This document shows, in pieces, positions 1-11,660 of a DNA stretch of 64,000 bases. The stretch lies in the NCBI GenBank assembly GCA_005656395.1, contig SRSI01000009.1:1612001-1676000 (forward strand), given 5' to 3'. A program made the position numbers and the translations under genes. The stretch is from Strongyloides papillosus. Taxonomy: Eukaryota; Nematoda; Chromadorea; Rhabditida; Strongyloididae. The notes beneath the pieces were generated by a model. The model was not told where the DNA came from. It was given only the letters and a program-made list of their open reading frames with translations, and did not search any database. Position 1 is the stretch's first letter, and every line of letters begins with the position of its first letter.

Positions 1-59
1 TATAAAATTACTACAACTACTACTACTACACATACCACATCACCACCAAATAATCTAAC

Positions 60-1653
60 CTGCACTGTATCCAAATTTGAATTACTTTCATTTATAGGTA
101 TTCTTAAACAACTCTGTAATAAGAAAACATACTCTCTTCGTTGATTATCATTTTCACATTCAAGTGATAAATTTTTACATGTTAATTCATCAATCTTTTT
201 CTGTAAACTACTCATTTTTTCATCTTTTTGTTTATTTTCAATACTTAAACATTTAACTTGCTCAGATAAAGCTTTCTCCAGTTCATGTGATGTTGCTTTA
301 GTTAAATCAAGTGCCAACAGTGCACTATTTCTCCTTTTAAATGATTCCATTTCATCTTTTAATGTTTTAACATTCTCTTTTAATTGTATATTTTCATCAA
401 TAACTTGGGTTATGGTTTCTTTTTGTCTTTGTGTTAATGAACGAAGTTCTATTAGTTCATTATATAAACCAGTCGTGGATGACATTTCTGATACTTGATC
501 TGAACGAAAAGTTTCAGTTGAGCCGGAAGAAAACGAGTTAACTCGAGAAAGGAGTATATGTGATACATCTCCACCAGATGAATGACCTGAATCTTGTAAT
601 GTAACATTTAAATGATCCGCTTCATCATCGGGATCAGGAATATTCATACCTTGTTGTGTCTTAACATCGATTCCACTTTCCTTTAATTCATCACTTAATA
701 TTTTGTCATCAGATTCCGGATTATTTTCAATAAATGTTTCTTCCTTTTGTTTGTCAACCCAATTACTAACCCATTTTCTACTTTTCTCATCCCCTTTTTC
801 ATTACATATAATTGAAGATTGTTGAGCATTCAATGGGTTACTTTTTTTTATCATTATTCTTTTACTTCTTGTCAATCCTTTTCTTATTTGGATGGGTGAA
901 GTGTTTCTTGAAGATAATGAGGTATTTGATAGTTTATTTGAAGGGTATAAACGAATTGGATCCGTTGATACTAAACAAAAATAAATTTTATAAAATAATT
1001 TATACTTACTTGATGGTCTCCTTTTTGTTTTATTAATTTCAGTTTGTTTTAAATTTTCTTCATGCTCTTCCACTTTTTTCTTATTGTTTATATTTGCTAA
1101 TTTTTTCATTTCATCTCTAAACTTATACCAATCTATGTCATTATTTGAGGTAGATGTAGATCTATGATATTCTTGTATTCCAAAAATTGCTAGCGAATCA
1201 TCATTTTTTGATACTTCTTCATTATTCTTTACATTATTACAATGATGATTAATTGCACCATGCCAACATAAAGCACTTTGCACATTAGGTGCTAAAAATT
1301 CATACTTTCTATATTGAGTTGTTACACTAAATGTTGTTGAATTAGGTAATAACTCAGAACAGGATGCGTTTACTAAAGGTATCCTTCCTGTTGGTTCTTT
1401 TTTCTTTTTTATAAAATCATCTCTTTCTTTAAAATAATATATTGTGTCTGTAGTTTCTTCTAATGCAAAATAAAAAACTTTTCTTGATTTTAAATAATCA
1501 AATGCTAAATAAAATTATGTTATACTTGGAGAAGATGTATAACTTACTTCCTCCTGATACTTTTAATGTCAAATAACCTTCTAAACTATAACAATAAGAA
1601 CCTGTCACAGAATCTGTTGCACTGGAGGAACTACTTTTTTTTCTTGAAATCAT
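60..1653 (-). CDS. tbc-2: PH-domain and coiled-coil protein, TBC1D2/TBC-2-like, N-terminal part
   Basis: Partial gene cut by the left edge. Exons on the minus strand are 1653-1548, 1504-1010 and 970-60 (504 codons seen), with 43-bp and 39-bp introns; a fourth intron starts with GT at 59. Residues about 23-125 look like a pleckstrin-homology domain: EGYLTLK start, KVFYF and IYYFK strands, GRIPL, and a tryptophan in the closing helix (SALCWHG). A polar linker rich in Ser, Asn and Glu follows, then a heptad-like helical region from about residue 380 (LIELRSLTQRQKETI onward) to the edge. PH followed by coiled coil is the order found in TBC1D2/C. elegans TBC-2, a Rab GTPase-activating protein of endosome and phagosome maturation. 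The TBC catalytic domain would lie outside the window, so the name is an inference from the N-terminal half; another PH/coiled-coil protein is possible. Confidence 0.6.
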
Positions 1654-4593
1654 ACTTATTAACTTTTTAATAAAGTTAATTTCATATGCTCTTTTCTGGA
1701 CAGGATATATATCACCAAAAATAATTTGCAGAAATATATTTAAAATATATAGTTATAAAATTATATAAAAATTAACAAAACTAAAAATCATGATTATTAT
1801 TTTCAATATTTTTTAAAATGTACTTAATATACGATATAATTTATTTAAAATAAAAAATGCAAAAAACATTGATATATTTGAAATATAATCGCTAAAATAT
1901 GAACAAATAATTTCCATAAACTTATTACATCTAAATTAATGTAATAATAAGCCGATTTTTGTCGATTTTTAATTGGGGATTGTTGAAAGGTTTAATATTT
2001 TATAAATATACTTGTATATTTTAAACAACTTTTGCATGATACCGATCAAAAAATGTACGTTCTTTAATTAAATGTTAAAAAATTTAGAAAACAAAAAAAA
2101 TTATATCAAATTAAAAAGGTACGTTGGTTGAAGGCAAATACAAAAATAGAGTAACATAAATTGCAACTATAAAATTGATAATCTATTAGACCTAATATCA
2201 ATAAATTTTGTTATCCGCTTTAGTAATTTCTAAATATAGCATCACTTTCAAGATAAACAAACATTCATATTTGGATATCGAAAATTTTTGTATTATTATT
2301 TTAATCATCATTCAATACATTTGGTCAAGATAATATAATATTTAAAAAAAAAACTTATATTTTAAGCGATACACACAATTATTTTGAGAAAACAAATAAA
2401 GTATCAAAACACAGCTGATAATGATGATTCTAAAATAGGATTATCTTTTTGGAAGTCAGTAATATTATAAAACAATATGTAAATTCATTGTTATGGTATC
2501 TTTTTTATATAGTTTCAAACCATCAATAACAAATGAGAAAAATAATAAATAACTCTTTAAAATATATTTGGTACTGTTTATTACAATAATATTTTCTATA
2601 TTTTTAATTAATTTTAAATCATATATAATATATAGCTTTAAATATTAAAAAAATGTATTTTAATGATGCAATATAAAATATGTTTTGATAAAGATTAACT
2701 TCCAAATTATCATCTAATAATTCATATCATTTAGGTTAAAATATATTTAAATTTAAAATTCTCTATTCAATTTTTTTATAGTATTTTGTTGCTTTTTTTT
2801 TCTAATTATCTAACTATTAATAATACGCTTTTAGAAGTGGTGAACATTTTGTTCAATGATTGAATACTTGTTGATTGTTATTAAAATAATAAATTTAAAA
2901 AATTTAGGAACGTATAAAATTAAACAGGTAATAATAAAAATATCATTATAATAGTAAAAAATAGTATTATTCAATGTAATGATGAAAAAATTTTTAAAAG
3001 TACTTCCATAAAAAGATGGATATAGAAACGAAATAGTAAATGTTGTACTTTCCATGTTAAAAATTATTTTTCATGTAAAGCTATCTCAATATTTGGATAC
3101 AGTAATTGTAAATATATCTTTGAGAGTTATTCAAATATAAAGCAATGAATGAAATGAGTAATTAATATAATAGCTAATTCAATCTCACAAAAGGCAGTTA
3201 AAAATATTTTGAATTTAATTTATTGAAATAACCTTATCAGTTTGGTGGACTTGGAATATTATGTTCATTTTCTCTCCAAATTCATACAACAATAAATGTG
3301 GTAATTTTGTTATATAAATAGTAATCAGGGATTGAAGCATTTGAAGTGTAGTAATTGAAAAAAATAGAGATTCCCTTTATATATATAAAAGAGTGTATAT
3401 TTCAAGAAAAATAAATACTCTACATTTAGGCAGTTTATTTAACTTGTGGTTTTGTAGGATGATATTATAACCATTTTATAATATAAAATTTTATATAATA
3501 CCTAAAGGGCGTACTTGCTTAATATATCAATTGTTCATATAATAAACATGTCCGACACCACATATAGATTTTTTTATATCGCAATTGGTATTATCATGAA
3601 TCAGAAATTTGTTACAAAAAAAAAGTATTTGATTAACGTAAATATAAGAAATTTCATTCTCGTATTGAGCTGGACTGAGAAAATAATGCAAACAAATTCT
3701 GTACTATTTTATTTATGACCACAGATATCTATTTACCTTTATTTAAGAATTAATAAAGAAAAAAACATGTCACATTTTTCATGATTTTTAATTCACATTT
3801 TAGGATGAACACATTGACGTATGCTTCAATTTTTACAAAATATTTTTACATTATCATATTGATTCTTTATATATGAAAAATGACATATGATTTTGTATTA
3901 TTATTTTATAACAAACACATTATTTTTCAATTTGTTTTTTTTAATTTAAATACACAAACAAAATAGACATGATAATACGATTGTATCATATTTGGTAAGA
4001 AAATTCTTTTTGTCACATAAATCAAATCACTATTAATTTGCCAAACAAATAAGCAAATACAAAAATAAATTAAACTATCATTTATGCAAATTTTTCAAAT
4101 CATTTCACACAGAGTTGTATAGTTTATATAAATATATAATAAATTTTTTTATTTTCACTTTATATAAAATATAAATTTTTTGCTATACTATTTTGTCCAT
4201 TGTCTTATTCCTCAATTTTTTACATTGACATATCTTAATATATTAAAAAAATTTTACCCCTAGAAGTTTCAACTTTTCCTTGTTTTATTTAAATACTAAA
4301 GTTTCAGGTTATTTTGATCGAGACATTAATTTGAAAAGATTATTATTTATTACAAGTAGTCTTACCTGTCGACTAACACTTAAAAAAAGTAACATTAATT
4401 ATAGTTATTGTTCATTAATTAAATATTATTAATACATTTATGTGGAGGAAGTAATAAAATTTTATATAAAACAACACTTTGTCCATCAACTTTCTGTTTA
4501 TAAATTTCTGTTTTAAAAAGAATATAAATTTGGAAAAATGTATAAAATTGTTTTTTAAATATGTAAATAGTTATTTTTTTGCTTGTTGTTAAT
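1654..4593. other. intergenic region between the PH-protein gene and drsh-1
   Basis: About 2.9 kb of very AT-rich sequence separating two divergently transcribed genes. It contains two short open frames (around 2831-3055 on minus and 3515-3718 on plus) rich in Phe, Ile, Tyr and Asn codons, with no domain or signal I trust. A TATA-like stretch lies near 3376-3392 (TATATATATAAAAG). No RNA gene was recognised. Confidence 0.5.
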
Positions 4594-7500
4594 ATGTATT
4601 CTAAAAAAAGGGAGTATTCAAGTTCAAGTCTTGGATCTATTATTCTTAGTAATAATTTAAAAGAAAGGCAAGCAAAAAAACCTAAATTCACAGAAGCTGA
4701 GGATATTTCATCAGATTCAGATGTTTCATCAAATGAAAGAAGTAACTCAGAATTGTCTAATACAAAAACAAAACCAAAATTAATTTCACCGAAAGAGACT
4801 GATTTTAATTTTAGTACCGAATCTGAGTCAGAAAGTGAAGTTGAAGACGATGATGTTCCACTTTCTATATTTAAAGAATGTATGTTATAAAAAATCATTC
4901 TTTAGTAAAATTGTTTCAGATACACCTCTACCAATAACAGAGAAAGATATTTTAAGAAGTTTAGAATTAAAGGGAATCGATTATAAACCCGATCAACCTC
5001 CATTAATGGCTCAAGATGTATCAACATTTAAATGTATTGACGATGGGAAGTTCTATATAAAGGATCGAAAAAATCCTCATAAATTGTTACAGTCTGATAA
5101 TTTAAAGAGTTTAGTTGAGTCATTTAATGAAAAAATTATTTACAAACTCACAAATGAACGTGCTTTGCAACCAGAAACTAAGCCATTTCAGTCTGATAAT
5201 AATACTTGTGATTGTGAATCTGATTCTGACGATGATCATGAACTTGTTAGATTAAATCAAAGAGAAAAAAAATCTAAAAAAAATATTAAAAAAGTCTCAA
5301 GTAAAAGAGAGCAAATTGCTACATATGAAGTTTTAAGAAAACGTTCTTATAGTGCTGGAATGAATAAAGAAATAGTTTTTAACGAGGCCGGTCAAAAGAA
5401 TAATGGTGCTTTTTGTTATTGTTCAAAACGGCATAGTTCTAGTGGAATGAGGCATGGATATTATCCTAATGAAAAGCCTATACCAAAATGCAATTTTGCT
5501 TCAAATGAAGTTGATAAATTACATCATTATATATTAAAAATTAAAACACAATTGCACGACTCTCTACATAATCAAACAATTATAAGTTATAACAACAATC
5601 AATTTTGCTTTGAAGGATTTTCATTATTCTTTCATCAAGAAGTACCAAAAAATGTAACTCAATGTTTTGAGCCAGTTATTCTAGAAGATGGAACAATTGT
5701 TGAGTATGAATTAGTTAGTGCACAAAATGATATCATGTATACAGTTGGAGAATTGGAGAAATTTTACCAATATTTTTTTATGGGTATAATGGAACTTTAT
5801 GATTTACATTGGTATCCAAAATCATGTAGTTTTCCAGATACTGAAAATATCAGTTGTAAAATTGTCCATGTTTTACCAAGATTTATCTGTGATAATCATA
5901 TTTTACCAATGGCTTACGTTGTAAAATGGATGACTGATACATTTAAACCTATCTGTACCCCCGAAACGGCTGTTGCTGTCCAAACAAATGTTCATGCATT
6001 AACAAAATTACGAAGAAATAACATCGGGAGAATAGCTGTTAATTTTAATTTACGTCCTTGTGCTATAAGAGTTGACGACATTTCAACAGTTGATATAGAT
6101 GACAAAAAAAGTAATAGATATCCCAAAATATATCATCGAACAACAAAGATTCCTGAGTACTCACATATTCATGCAATTGAATATCAAGAAACAAGAGAAA
6201 GAGCAAATAAACTTCAATATAAATTTGACAGAAGAGGAATATTAAGTGAGGGAGAAAAGTATGAACTTAAGCAATTAAATGAAATTTTAAAAGACTATAA
6301 AAATTTGTCCGGTCGTAAAAAATGTCGTGAGGTATCTATGTCAAGTTATGATTATTTTTGTACAAACATTTGTTCAGATATGATTGAACATGCTGTTGTT
6401 TTAATATCAGTTGTATCACTTGTGCGATTTAATAATTCTTTAGATACTTTAGAAAAAGAAAAATTAAAATATACATTTAAGGATAGAAGATTACTTAAGC
6501 TATCACTAACACATGTTTCAAAATTCCATCATATGGGAACAAATTCTGATCATATTAAGAATGTTTTAAAAAATTTAGGTTATAAAAGACAAAAAAGTAG
6601 GAATGAATATATTAATTCAAGAGAAAAAAGAAGAGAAAGAGATATTGCTATGCAAATGAATAGACATCCAAATAATGAAAGGTTAGAATATTTAGGAGAC
6701 ACTGTATTAGAAGTTATTGTAACACATCATCTTTTTTTAACATTACCAGATATTCAAGAAGGTGGTATGGCTACATTTAGATCGGCAATGGTACAAAATA
6801 GGAATTTAGCAAGTTTAGCTTCAAAATTAATGTTGGATCATTATATGCTTTATGCTCATGGTCCAGATTTATGTAATGAGACTGACTTCCGACATGCCAT
6901 GGCAAATACTTTTGAAGCTGTGATAGGTGCAATGCATTTAGATGGTGGTACTAGAGAATGTAAAAATATTATTGGTAGTTGTATGTTTGATGACTGCCCA
7001 GTTTCATTGAAATTGTGGAATTCACCACCACTATATAATCTTCAAGCAAAGTACAAAGATGGTGATAGACATTTATGTGAAAAATACCCATATTTAAATT
7101 CACTTCAAAATTTTGAAAAAGAAATTAATATTTATTTTAAAAATATACGTATATTAGCACAAGTTTTTTGTAGAACATCATTATGTAAAAATGCCTTAAC
7201 AGAAGGAGATAATGAGCGTTTAGAATTTCTTGGTGATGCTGTATTGCAACTAGTTATAACAGAATATTTGTATCAAAACTTTCCTGATCGTGATGAAGGA
7301 TATATGTCTCAGTTGAGAACATGTCTTGTATCAAATAAAACACAAGCCTGTGTTTGTGATGATTTAGGTCTTCAAAGATATATAATGCCAAGTAAACCCA
7401 ATGAAGATGTTTGTCTAATACAAATGAAAATGAAAGACAAAGCTGATTTAGTTGAAGCTTTAATAGGAGCGTTATTCATAGATAGAGGACTTGATATGTG

Positions 7501-7861
7501 TAGACTTTTTATATGTGAAATGTTTATGTCCAGACTTCATTATTTCAAAGACGATATGACATGGAAGGATCCAAAAAGTTACTTGCAACAATTTTGCCTT
7601 TCAAAGCATCTTAAACCCGATGGAAGTTCTACTGGACTTTTACCCAAGTATAAAGTCCTTAAAAAAGATATTTATAATAAAACACATTTCCATTTAGTTG
7701 CTGTATACTTTAATGATACACGCATTGGACGAGGTCTTGGATCAAATATTGTTGATGCAGCTCAGGCCGCTTCTTCAGCAGCCTTAGAATATTTGGAAAG
7801 AAAAGATGTTCAAGCAAAAGTTTTTAGATTTGACCCAAATAGAGATTATTCTCAAGTTTAA
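4594..7861 (+). CDS. drsh-1: Drosha, class II RNase III of microRNA processing
   Basis: Nuclear ribonuclease that cleaves primary microRNA transcripts together with the DGCR8/Pasha partner. Two exons, 4594-4879 and 4920-7861, with a 40-bp intron ending TTTCAG, give 1075 residues. The start is the first ATG in frame. Residues 1-95 are serine/acidic and low complexity. The central domain is followed by two RNase III domains: RIIIDa with NERLEYLGD at about 681-689 and ANTFEAVIGA later, RIIIDb with NERLEFLGD at about 860-868 and DLVEALIGA. Both carry the acidic metal ligands, so both active sites look intact. A double-stranded RNA-binding domain runs from about 979 (DPKSYLQQF) to 1055 (AALEYLE). 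The arrangement is that of Drosha, not Dicer: no helicase, no obvious PAZ. The N-terminal region is shorter than the long Arg/Ser- and Pro-rich tail of vertebrate Drosha. A BCCIP gene follows 112 bp downstream. Confidence 0.96.
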
Positions 7862-7867
7862 TTTATT

Positions 7868-7873
7868 AATAAA
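7868..7873 (+). terminator. poly(A) signal of drsh-1
   Basis: AATAAA seven bases after the drsh-1 stop codon. It would give an exceptionally short 3' UTR and lies about 100 bp before the next gene's ATG, the spacing seen between genes of nematode operons. Confidence 0.5.
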
Positions 7874-7973
7874 CTTATCTCCAACCATATACATTTTTTT
7901 CTCATAACGATTGTTTTAATAATTAAAGTGTATTTCTTAAATTATAAATTTTCTTCTTATTAAAGTATTAGAA

Positions 7974-8834
7974 ATGGGGAAAAAACGTAGTGACTCTGAA
8001 AGCAGTGATGATGATGTTCTTGTAAACGACAATACAGGAGAGACATTAAATTTTGAATTTGAGGCCTATCCAATTGGAGAAGAAAGTGTTGTTGGCATAA
8101 ATAATCTATTAACACAGGTATTTTTTTTCCACTTTATTAATTAATATTTATAGATTTTTATAAACAATAATTTTATAAACATCGAAGAATTGGCTGTACA
8201 CATTTCAAAATCTTGTCAAGATTATGGTCATGTCGTTCAACTAGCTGAAGAAGCTGTAACTGATGAGGATGATGGTGAGATGGTATTCGCGTTTTCCACT
8301 ATTTTAAATATCTCAAAAGAAGAAGATATCAACAAAAAATTAAAAGATTTCATTCGTTCTAAACTAACATCAAAAGGATGTTTAGTTCAGCAAGGAATGA
8401 AAGAAAAATTCTTAAACCTTCTAAAAAATAAGGGAAATAATCTAGCATTGTATTTTAATGAAAGGTGGTTGAATATGCCTCAACAATTAGCTGTATCTAG
8501 TCTTCAAAATTTGATTGCTGAAACTGATAAGATAAGAACATTTAAAGATATATTCTTGATATCTTTTTTAAAAATTTATATCAATGAAAATGATGGTGGT
8601 AAGAAAGGTGACTTAAATGTCATATATGCAAATACGGAGGAAAGATATATATTCGATGTTGTAAAAGAGTATCCATACTTTGACTATCCTGTATATTCTG
8701 AAATTGAGAGCGATTCCAAATTTGCCTCAAAAGTTGTTGATGGAAAATTGTATAAACCGTACAGACGTGTTATTTCATTCCCATATAATGTTATTCATGA
8801 TTTGGTTCCTGTTATTCAAATTCAAGAATTCTGA
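7974..8834 (+). CDS. bccip: BCCIP/BCP1 family protein
   Basis: Exons 7974-8117 and 8154-8834 with a 36-bp intron give 274 residues, close to yeast BCP1 and a little shorter than human BCCIP. The first 20 residues are basic then Ser/Asp-rich (SESSDDDV), followed by the family's start LNFEFEAYPI. Later landmarks are VQLAEEA, the acidic DEDDGEMVFAFSTILNI, the PQQLAVSSLQNLI helix and the C-terminal region with KPYRRVISFPY. The family binds BRCA2 and p21 in vertebrates and acts in nuclear export and as a chaperone of ribosomal protein L23 in yeast; which role applies here cannot be told. It starts 112 bp after the drsh-1 stop. An acceptor-like TTCTTCTTATTAAAG lies ten bases before the ATG, so it may be the second gene of an operon. 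Confidence 0.88.
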
Positions 8835-10018
8835 TTGTTTATGTTGTTTTTATTGAATTTTTTGTTATGTTTCATAAAAAAATTATATTCAATTAATTGT
8901 ATTATATACCTAGTTAGAGGAGAAAAATTACTTTAAAAAAATTGTCGTATTTGTTACAAATTTTAAAATCTAACAATATATTCAGACAACTTCTGACTTT
9001 TACTTATCAGTTAAGAGATTAAAAATTTTTGTTAATATATTATAATTACACACAAATTTCATCCGATTATATTTTATATGGTTTGTTAACAATAACTTTC
9101 AATAAATGGTTATTCAAATTTTTATGATGTGTAACAATTTATACCTTTGTGTTATAGACTGACGATATTGTTGTTCATAGATTAAATTAATGATTTATAT
9201 TTAAAAAGTGATAATACCAACAAAAAATTTTGAAAAAAAAAACTCCGTACTATGATGTACAAGTATAATACATCTTGTATGTGGTATCTTTGAATTATAA
9301 ATATGGGCGACCTTTATTAAGATGGAAACAATGATAAATAAAATTCATTTCCACAACTTCTTTCAAATTATATAATTTTATTCTAAAATTATTACGTATT
9401 GTGATAATTTTATACAATTGATTTTTGCATATAAAGTTTTTCGTATTCATATATATGCATATTATTTCAACACATTATTTATTATAAGTATAATAATGAT
9501 ATTTTAAAATTGCCATATATATTTTTTGTAATGTAAATTATTTTGGTGATAGTTTATTATTTATATGTTGTAAAAAAAGATGACTTTTTCTAAATATAAA
9601 TAATTTCCTTACGACAAAGTTTTATTCCATTGATTTATATAAATCATTAGACTCTTACTTTCCTAGCTTTATTTAAAATGTTATTATAAGTTGTAGTTAT
9701 CGATATAATATACACATAGTTAATGACTAGACAGCACTTATAGGTACGATATATTTAATTTTTTTTGTAGCCATCTCTTGATAGGAAATATTTTGCTTAA
9801 ATTTTATTATTAAAATTTGTATGTCATTAGATAAACTCTTTATTATATAATCACTCAGTAGTAATTTTGTTGTTTTCTGTATAGTAAATAAATAACGATA
9901 AATTTAAAATGGTTGGTCTTTTGGTAACACATTATTTGTTCTAATATTAATTTATTTTCAGAGAAGATTTTTATCTATCTCATCAAACTACTGTTCACTT
10001 CAAATAAACGGAACAAGA
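8835..10018. other. intergenic region between bccip and lap-2
   Basis: About 1.2 kb of AT-rich sequence with no coding signal. A TTTTCAG ending at 9961, 57 bp before the lap-2 ATG, is a good trans-splice or 5' UTR intron acceptor. Confidence 0.5.
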
Positions 10019-11660
10019 ATGCTTTCTGCAAAATCGTATGTTTTTATTTTTTTTAAATTATTTCTAATTAATTTTTTTTTATAAATTTAGATTACTATCC
10101 ACTCAACTCTCTCAAGGAAAAGAAATCAATGATCCAAAATATGATGGTGTAATTGTTGTGTCTCATTCATTTAAGGAAGTAAGCAAATTTCCAAAATTAG
10201 CTGCTTTGGCTAAGCCTATTGAGGATTTCTCTCAATATCACACAGGATTTGAAAAATCTCAAGCAAATTTAATTGTTGTTGACAAACAAATTATTCCATC
10301 AGGCCGTTTGATATACTCAGCCACTGGATCCGTTTCAAAAGACTTCGAAGATGTTCGTAAATTCAAAGTTGCTGGAGCAAACGCAATTAAACTTGCTATG
10401 GATAGTGGAATGAAAAAACCATTGTTTACTACTATACCATACGATGGATTTCCACGAGCTGAAATTATATCTGCCTTGGGAGCTATTAACGGACTTTACA
10501 CACCACTTAACATTAGAGATGTTGAAGAAAACAACTACAAAGCTAAATTAGAAGAACTCTCATTAATAGGAAATAAACAACTTACCACTGAACAACTACA
10601 TAATATTGTTATGGCATATGGGTATTCCATGTCTGTATGTAATGATATTGGTGATAGTGATCCACAAAGAATGACTCCTGCAAAGGTTGCCGAGTATGTT
10701 CAAAATCTTTTTGGTGGATCTGACTCTGCTGTCAAAGTTAAAGTTGAATCTGATATGGAAGCAATAAAGAAGAACTATCCATGTATGGCTGCCGTTAATA
10801 GATGTGCCAATGATGTACCAGAACACCGCGCCAGATTAATTTGGTTGGAGTATGATAATAATGAACCAAATGGACAAGGGAAGGAAACTTTGATGTTTGT
10901 TGGAAAAGGAGTTACTATTGATACTGGTGGTCTTAATATCAAAACAGGAACTAACATGAAAGGAATGTGTAGAGATAAAACTGGTGCAGCTAATGTTGCT
11001 GGTTTCTTTTCTGCTTTGAATTTACTTCGTCCAAAAAACATCAAAGTTGTCGGTTATATGTGTATGGTTAGAAACAGTGTAGGTTCAAATGCCTATTCAA
11101 CCGATGAAATTCTCACAGCTAGAAGTGGAAAAAGAATTCATATCTATAATACAGATGCTGAAGGTAGATTAGCTATGTTAGATCCACTTACTGAGATGAG
11201 GGAGAAAGCTATTAATGAAGTAAATCCCCACATCTTTACATTTGCCACACTTACTGGACATGAAATGATGTGTTACGGTGAGTATGCTGCTGTTATGGAT
11301 AATGGACCAGCCGCAAAAAGTGGTGCATCAAAGAAATTACAAGAAACAGGTGACGAATATGGTCAACCTATAGAAATTTCTCGTATTCAACCAGAAGATT
11401 TTACTACACATGATAGTGAATTTGAAGGTGCCGATATCTGTCAACTATCAACAAAACATTCACCAAAACGTGGACACCAAGGAGCAGCATGCTTTTTAAT
11501 GAGAGGATCATTAATTGTTGACCACGGTTCAACTGATAATCAACCATTAAAATACACCCATGTTGATCTTGCTGGACCTAATGGGAACTACCCTAAAAAT
11601 TCTTATCCAAACCCTTTGGTTACTTTAATTGGACACTACATCATTCCTCGTTCTGGATAA
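10019..11660 (+). CDS. lap-2: M17 leucyl aminopeptidase, LAP-2-like
   Basis: Metallo-aminopeptidase that removes N-terminal residues from peptides, probably cytosolic. Exons 10019-10035 and 10091-11660 give 528 residues; the first exon is only 17 bases and encodes the start plus four further whole codons (MLSAK) and part of a serine codon. The M17 signature NTDAEGRL is at about 359-366. Upstream is the metal-binding block GKGVTIDTGG and KGMCRDKTGAA, then SGKRIHIY, LTGHEMMCYG and MDNGPA. The metal-ligand aspartates are present, so it should be active. MCRDKTG in place of the usual M-x-x-D-M-G-G is the form I associate with the C. elegans W07G4.4 (lap-2) branch, not with lap-1. A TTTTCAG acceptor before the first exon suggests trans-splicing. 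Confidence 0.9.

Noticed and set aside
2831..3055. 74-codon minus-strand frame
   Set aside because: Phe/Ile/Tyr/Asn-rich translation typical of random AT-rich DNA, no start context or domain.
4419..4898. 159-codon minus-strand frame opposite the first exon of drsh-1
   Set aside because: It is the antisense shadow of the Ser/Asp/Glu-rich exon 1; the opposite frame is only open because of that composition, and it has no promoter, domain or splice support.
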